The notes beneath the pieces are model-generated. The model was not told the origin of the DNA. It was given only the letters and a program-made list of their open reading frames with translations, and ran no database searches. From Verrucomicrobiota bacterium (GTDB taxonomy: Bacteria > Verrucomicrobiota > Verrucomicrobiia > Verrucomicrobiales > Akkermansiaceae), in the NCBI GenBank assembly GCA_008932955.1, contig WBXE01000010.1, positions 1-23,433 on the forward strand: a stretch of DNA of 23,433 nucleotides, written 5' to 3'. How positions within the stretch are numbered: position 1 is the first letter of the stretch; every line of letters begins with the position of its first letter. The position numbers were made by a program, and so were the translations under genes. Shown here one piece after another: positions 20,601-23,433 of this stretch.

Positions 20601-23433
20601 GCGCACGCTGTAAGTGCCCGTGCCCAGCGAGTTAGGCGGTGAGGAGCCCCAGTCAAAGTTGATGCATGGATCGATGTGGCGCGTCTTGGGCAAGGTGAAA
20701 TCCATTTTGTCAAAATAACTCCCGGTCAACCCGCTGCCACCCGTGCCCACCACCAGATGCACCGTGGCCGGCGCTGACTCCGCCACGCTGTCGGTGGCGG
20801 TGAACGTGAAACGGTCCATGCCTTGGTAGCCGGTGGCGGGGGTATATGTTAGGTTGGGCGGGTATCCCGTGAGGGTGCCATGCGCCGGTTGGGTCGCGAC
20901 GGTGCAGGTGACTGGGCTGGTCCGGCAGGAGTTGCCGGCCAGGGCAATGGCTTTGGGGGTGTTGACCGGAGTGGCCAGGATTTTCGGGGTGGCAACCGGC
21001 AGGCCATAGAGAGGAGGCGGGCTGCTGGTGGCGGCTTCCAGCGCGGTGACGGTTTGGCCGAGCGTTTCGTAAAACTTGCCGGATGGCTCCCAGTTTGCGA
21101 GGGCGGCACGCAAATCCGGCAACGTCCAGCGGGCGGCCTCGCCGAATTTCGGCAACTCGGTCAGAGCGTAGTTTTTATAAAAACCCACGTTATCGTTGAT
21201 CACCTGGATGCCATCCTGCACCTTGGTTCTCGACATCGCCCGCATCGCGGCAATCGGCGGATAGCCACCCATGAAAGTGTCCATCGATGTCTGGACTTTG
21301 GCACATTCCACCAATTCCGGGAACAACGCCTGCACGTCGGCTTGGCTCAACATATTCTCCACAAAGTTGTTGAGTTGGCCGCGGCAATTGCCGGTCGGCT
21401 GTTTGAGCCCGACGCGCAGCGCGGGGTAGAGCAGGCTCTTGTCGGCATTGAGCATGGTCTTGCCACAAGTATTGAACAGCGTCCCTGCTAGAAACCCGTT
21501 GGCCATCTGCAAGAAATCGTTTTCATTGAAGCCCGGATCCCAGGGCAGAGGGGCCGTCACATTGGAGATAAACGCATCGGCCATTTCGGGCACCGACGCC
21601 GCCAGCGCCGCCTCATCCATTTGCCCCAGCGCGAGCGCCGCCCTGGCGCGCACCCACATATCGGTATCCTTGAGCCGGCGGGTCAGCGCGGGAATCGCAC
21701 TGGGGGCTTTCAGGTAACCCAGCGCCGTACAGGCCCCATTGCGCTGATAGATGTCAGTGGGATTTTTTGTCATGGCAATGAGTGCGCTCACCTCGGTGGC
21801 GGACACCGAGCGGGTGCTGAGTTCGTTAGCGGCATTCAACCTAACAATCGGATCATAGTCACCCAGGGCGGTGATGAGTTGCTCCTTGGTATAACTACCG
21901 CAGTTAGTGGCGAAGTCACCGGCCCAGATGGCGGAGGTCACCGTCTTGGCGCTGAGGGCGTTGGCGGGGTTCAAGCCTTTGCCGGTGATATAGAGTTTTT
22001 TCAAGGGCATGGCGGCGTGGAGGAGATAATAGGCGGTCGGACACCCCCAATACCCATAAGTATTATCCCAGTAGGCGTTGATGGTCTTGCCATTGACCGT
22101 GCGTTCCTGGCCCTGCCCGGGAGCCCACTGCTCGCCACCTTCATACACAAACGAGCCGTCACAACGGCGCTTCATATCCCGGTCCCAGCGCATTTTTTTC
22201 GCATATTCCGCACCCGCGACTTGGCCGCCCATATTGGCACCCAGCTGGGTCCACAGGTAGGCAAACCCCTGCCCCGTATGCCCGTAGGCTTCGGCCCGGG
22301 TTCCCGCCACGCACATCCGCGCGAAATATTCCGCCTGCGCTGGCTTGTCGTCCATACAACTAAACAAGACCGCACACATCGCGTCTTTGCCATTGCTGCG
22401 GTGATCAAAATATTGCCGGGCCTGCCCAGGGACTTGGTGCTCACCCCAAAATGGTTGGTGTTCGCCGTAGGGAATGGACCCACCGTTGACATAATAGCCG
22501 AAAAATCCGGTGGCTCGCTTGATGGCCGGTTCAATCTCCGGATCCACCACGCCCGCCTTCTTGCCCAGCACAATGGTCAGCTGCACGGCCAATCCAGCCG
22601 AGTTGATCGCACCATAAGGCTGGATAGACCCATGGTGCCCGTTGCCCCAACCGCCGGGCGGCGGGAGCGTCGCTAACCCGTGGCCGGCCGTGCCGCACAG
22701 GTCGGAGTTTTTAGCCGCGCATTTGACGTACTCGCTGAGGCCGTGAAACACTTGCTCGTCTTTGGTGATCATATAGTATTCGGCCAGAAAGATGCCATTG
22801 TAGAAATGCCATGCGTCCCCGCCGGCGACATAATTGGCGGGCGCGAGTTTCCGGGCATACTCCTGCAGCATTGGCATGTACGCGGCATCGCCGGTGGCCA
22901 ACAGGGCCAGTGCGCTGATGGCATCACTGCCATTACAATCCTCGCGCCAGCCAGTAGCGTTGATCCTTTGGGCGAGACTCTTGGCGGCGGCGGCCATGAT
23001 CTTGGCCGACTTGGCACAATTGTAGGGCGCCGTGTCCGAGTAGGCACCCATGATGGGCAGAGTGATGGAGACCTCGGTGATAGCCCCCGCACGCCAGCGC
23101 TTGAATCTGAGAACGCCCTTACCGGCCTCGGCATCGCCAATCGCCCAACCCAATGTCTTGCGTGCATCCTTGGTGAAAAGCGGCACCGCACCCGCGCCCG
23201 TGCTCACGCCTAAAATCACGTCGTCAACGGCCAGCACCCCGGCGGCCGGCGTGTCATCGGCCACGGCCGTCACCAAAATCTGATAGGGCGCGAAGGCCGT
23301 CACATCGTCGTGATTCATGGTGGCCGGCCAGGCGTTATAGATCCAGCCGCGCATCCCGGTGGCACCCAGGTTCCAGGTCCAGGCGCGGTGCACCTTGGCA
23401 ATCTCACCTGGGGCGGTGAGGTCCGGCGCGACG
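17625..23433 (-). CDS. Giant secreted multidomain protein, DUF6288-like (partial, N-terminus outside the window)
   Basis: The frame is open to the right edge: the bases before the GTG at 23393 encode VAPDLTAPGEIAKVHRAW without a stop, so the true start is outside. At least 1935 codons are visible. Numbering from 23393: a DUF6288-like opening (WNLGATGMRGWIY), a PDZ-like segment (about 35-115), a helical region that looks like an alpha/alpha toroid (about 125-490, with GGWGNGHHGSIQPYGAINSA and YGHTGQGFAYLWTQLG), HEAT-like repeats (about 500-600), more helices (to about 790), a cadherin/Ig-like domain (810-882), a PA14 domain (888-1025), an Ig-like domain (1030-1120), a LamG-like domain (1128-1338), a fibronectin III-like domain (1345-1442), three more Ig-like domains (1445-1750), and a C-terminal jelly-roll carbohydrate-binding-like domain (1755-1915). 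No membrane anchor or sorting signal ends it. The many cysteines suggest an extracytoplasmic place. PA14, LamG and jelly-roll domains often bind sugars, so a polysaccharide substrate is likely; the catalytic activity, if any, is unknown. Confidence 0.85.
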   Translation of the reverse strand, partial: VAPDLTAPGEIAKVHRAWTWNLGATGMRGWIYNAWPATMNHDDVTAFAPYQILVTAVADDTPAAGVLAVDDVILGVSTGAGAVPLFTKDARKTLGWAIGDAEAGKGVLRFKRWRAGAITEVSITLPIMGAYSDTAPYNCAKSAKIMAAAAKSLAQRINATGWREDCNGSDAISALALLATGDAAYMPMLQEYARKLAPANYVAGGDAWHFYNGIFLAEYYMITKDEQVFHGLSEYVKCAAKNSDLCGTAGHGLATLPPPGGWGNGHHGSIQPYGAINSAGLAVQLTIVLGKKAGVVDPEIEPAIKRATGFFGYYVNGGSIPYGEHQPFWGEHQVPGQARQYFDHRSNGKDAMCAVLFSCMDDKPAQAEYFARMCVAGTRAEAYGHTGQGFAYLWTQLGANMGGQVAGAEYAKKMRWDRDMKRRCDGSFVYEGGEQWAPGQGQERTVNGKTINAYWDNTYGYWGCPTAYYLLHAAMPLKKLYITGKGLNPANALSAKTVTSAIWAGDFATNCGSYTKEQLITALGDYDPIVRLNAANELSTRSVSATEVSALIAMTKNPTDIYQRNGACTALGYLKAPSAIPALTRRLKDTDMWVRARAALALGQMDEAALAASVPEMADAFISNVTAPLPWDPGFNENDFLQMANGFLAGTLFNTCGKTMLNADKSLLYPALRVGLKQPTGNCRGQLNNFVENMLSQADVQALFPELVECAKVQTSMDTFMGGYPPIAAMRAMSRTKVQDGIQVINDNVGFYKNYALTELPKFGEAARWTLPDLRAALANWEPSGKFYETLGQTVTALEAATSSPPPLYGLPVATPKILATPVNTPKAIALAGNSCRTSPVTCTVATQPAHGTLTGYPPNLTYTPATGYQGMDRFTFTATDSVAESAPATVHLVVGTGGSGLTGSYFDKMDFTLPKTRHIDPCINFDWGSSPPNSLGTGTYSVRWTGQVLAPETGSYRLSTRTSDGVRLWINGAQVINDWKDHATNLWNDSEAITLNAGQKYTLKMEYYHNTNPSTVRLYWYMPSSQSATIIPQELLFPVSTVSLTSPLDGARFGLAAGQPTTVTLTADTSDMAGKVTKVSYFNGSVPIGSATAPPYSCVWSNVAVGDYRITAKATDVKGQVSSSSVAMIAVDSYTVPVTAGLACHFDAGVGITTNADGIVTHWQDRSGNGHHATLDTSVWNSGTATLATNQIMALPAVKIRKGWFDLTGAFFPKEQYVVMRSPNATWNGTGAFIGRKSYDSLSVRVSSYTIKRGGTEFWDMPAACSRNGKPTMNLAPLTDYMVVKITVNDKASAENLAKYPYCQIGRTEKEAGMDCDVAEIIGYNKALSASDEALVGAYLAGKYGITTTYPAAGSLANKPATAITTNSAQLNATLMNNRINYAVVAYWGPVNGGITPANWANSAAISSWGDGASVDLSRKLTKLAPGTTYYYTFRANNGLQTLWAAAPLSFTTISTAKDFLSFAGKIPGSTASIDAAASTVTWTVPFGTPLTSLAPGYTVSAEAAGLPTAETKRNFTTPQTYTITAQDGSTKVYTVTVSVDKSAPSASNATLTTLENTAKGLAASNCGYADPQSVALAAVQITSLPAKGTLKMNGTPVLIGNLPLVVAAANLGNLTYLPPEKAQGTPYTAIGIKVKNANNIWSRAEAMLTVNVTHVNHPPTSAGGSVIVKGDAVKTFAALDFPFADVDSGDRLGAVKVTSFPTHGTLKLGATPVTPNAVIPAASIETLTYTPMANYAGADSFKFQVRDAAAFSADAAMAITVKSASIIEVTNGSFETPGNGQGGPWAMFGSPWPSTGLPGNFQQIKGTSGGNFTKVPDGDWIALVSADDVSSTAPLLQNLGESMVAGDTLSVTFSLGRAKDTKGGQGVAFFKVDSTLYSMDFDTTALAADSWKTFTLTKTITNPGVLSLGFYGTSKANSWLDKISNVTLTRNKR

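Noticed and set aside
18195..22676. Long plus-strand open frames (18195-19190 and 21621-22676) opposite the giant gene
   Set aside because: They are antisense frames of a GC-rich gene; their translations show no domain and are rich in Gly and Arg, while the minus-strand frame has clear domains.
1..23433. Frequent GTTAG/CTAAC words, suggesting an uptake or methylation motif
   Set aside because: By eye I count about 45 on both strands; about 34 would be expected at 60% GC, so the excess is small and partly due to Leu-Thr codon pairs.

Overview
The window reads as a chromosomal segment of a GC-rich Gram-negative bacterium, most likely from the Verrucomicrobiota or a close relative in the PVC group. 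The reasons are a fused LpxC-FabZ protein (lipid A synthesis), a giant secreted protein resembling the DUF6288 family, almost no Shine-Dalgarno sequences before the genes, and dispersed intergenic repeats. The phylum is inferred from gene types; no rRNA or tRNA gene is visible. Every gene except lpxC/fabZ lies on the minus strand.

Layout from left to right. (1) 1-2712, minus: a secreted protein of unknown function, an N-acetylmuramoyl-L-alanine amidase, pdxJ and acpS (cut by the window edge), read in that order. pdxJ and acpS overlap by GTGA. (2) 2910-4226, plus: lpxC/fabZ, divergent from group 1. (3) 4227-4441: a structured repeat element with a tandemly duplicated left arm, between convergent genes. 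(4) 4442-7817, minus: a RelE/ParE-like protein, a membrane TPR protein and ComEC; the last two are 3 bases apart. (5) 7878-9743, minus: beta-carbonic anhydrase and an aldo/keto reductase, with a second structured element between them and a 21-bp direct repeat upstream of each gene. (6) 9828-12563, minus: a full-length RapA/HepA-type Swi2/Snf2 ATPase. (7) 12564-12967: non-coding, with a large imperfect palindrome built from 9-bp repeats and a probable terminator. (8) 12968-15184, minus: glmM and a GlmU-like left-handed beta-helix acyltransferase. (9) 15415-16401, minus: a MmcQ/YjbR protein and a brnT-brnA toxin-antitoxin pair. The pair is preceded by an operator-like palindrome, a good promoter, and a tiny leader ORF whose ribosome-binding site sits in a hairpin. 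(10) 16546-17349, minus: murI. (11) 17473-17589: a third structured element. (12) 17625 to the right edge, minus: a giant multidomain secreted protein, cut at its N-terminus.

Much of the core content serves the cell envelope: GlmM plus the beta-helix acyltransferase (UDP-GlcNAc supply), MurI (D-glutamate), the amidase (peptidoglycan hydrolysis), LpxC/FabZ (lipid A and fatty acids) and AcpS (acyl carrier protein activation). The less ordinary material is the roughly 115-bp cloverleaf-like repeat family (three copies plus a duplicated arm), the hairpin-masked leader ORF before brnT, a ComEC whose nuclease-like domain has lost its usual metal motif, and the giant protein with its uncharacterised N-terminal region.
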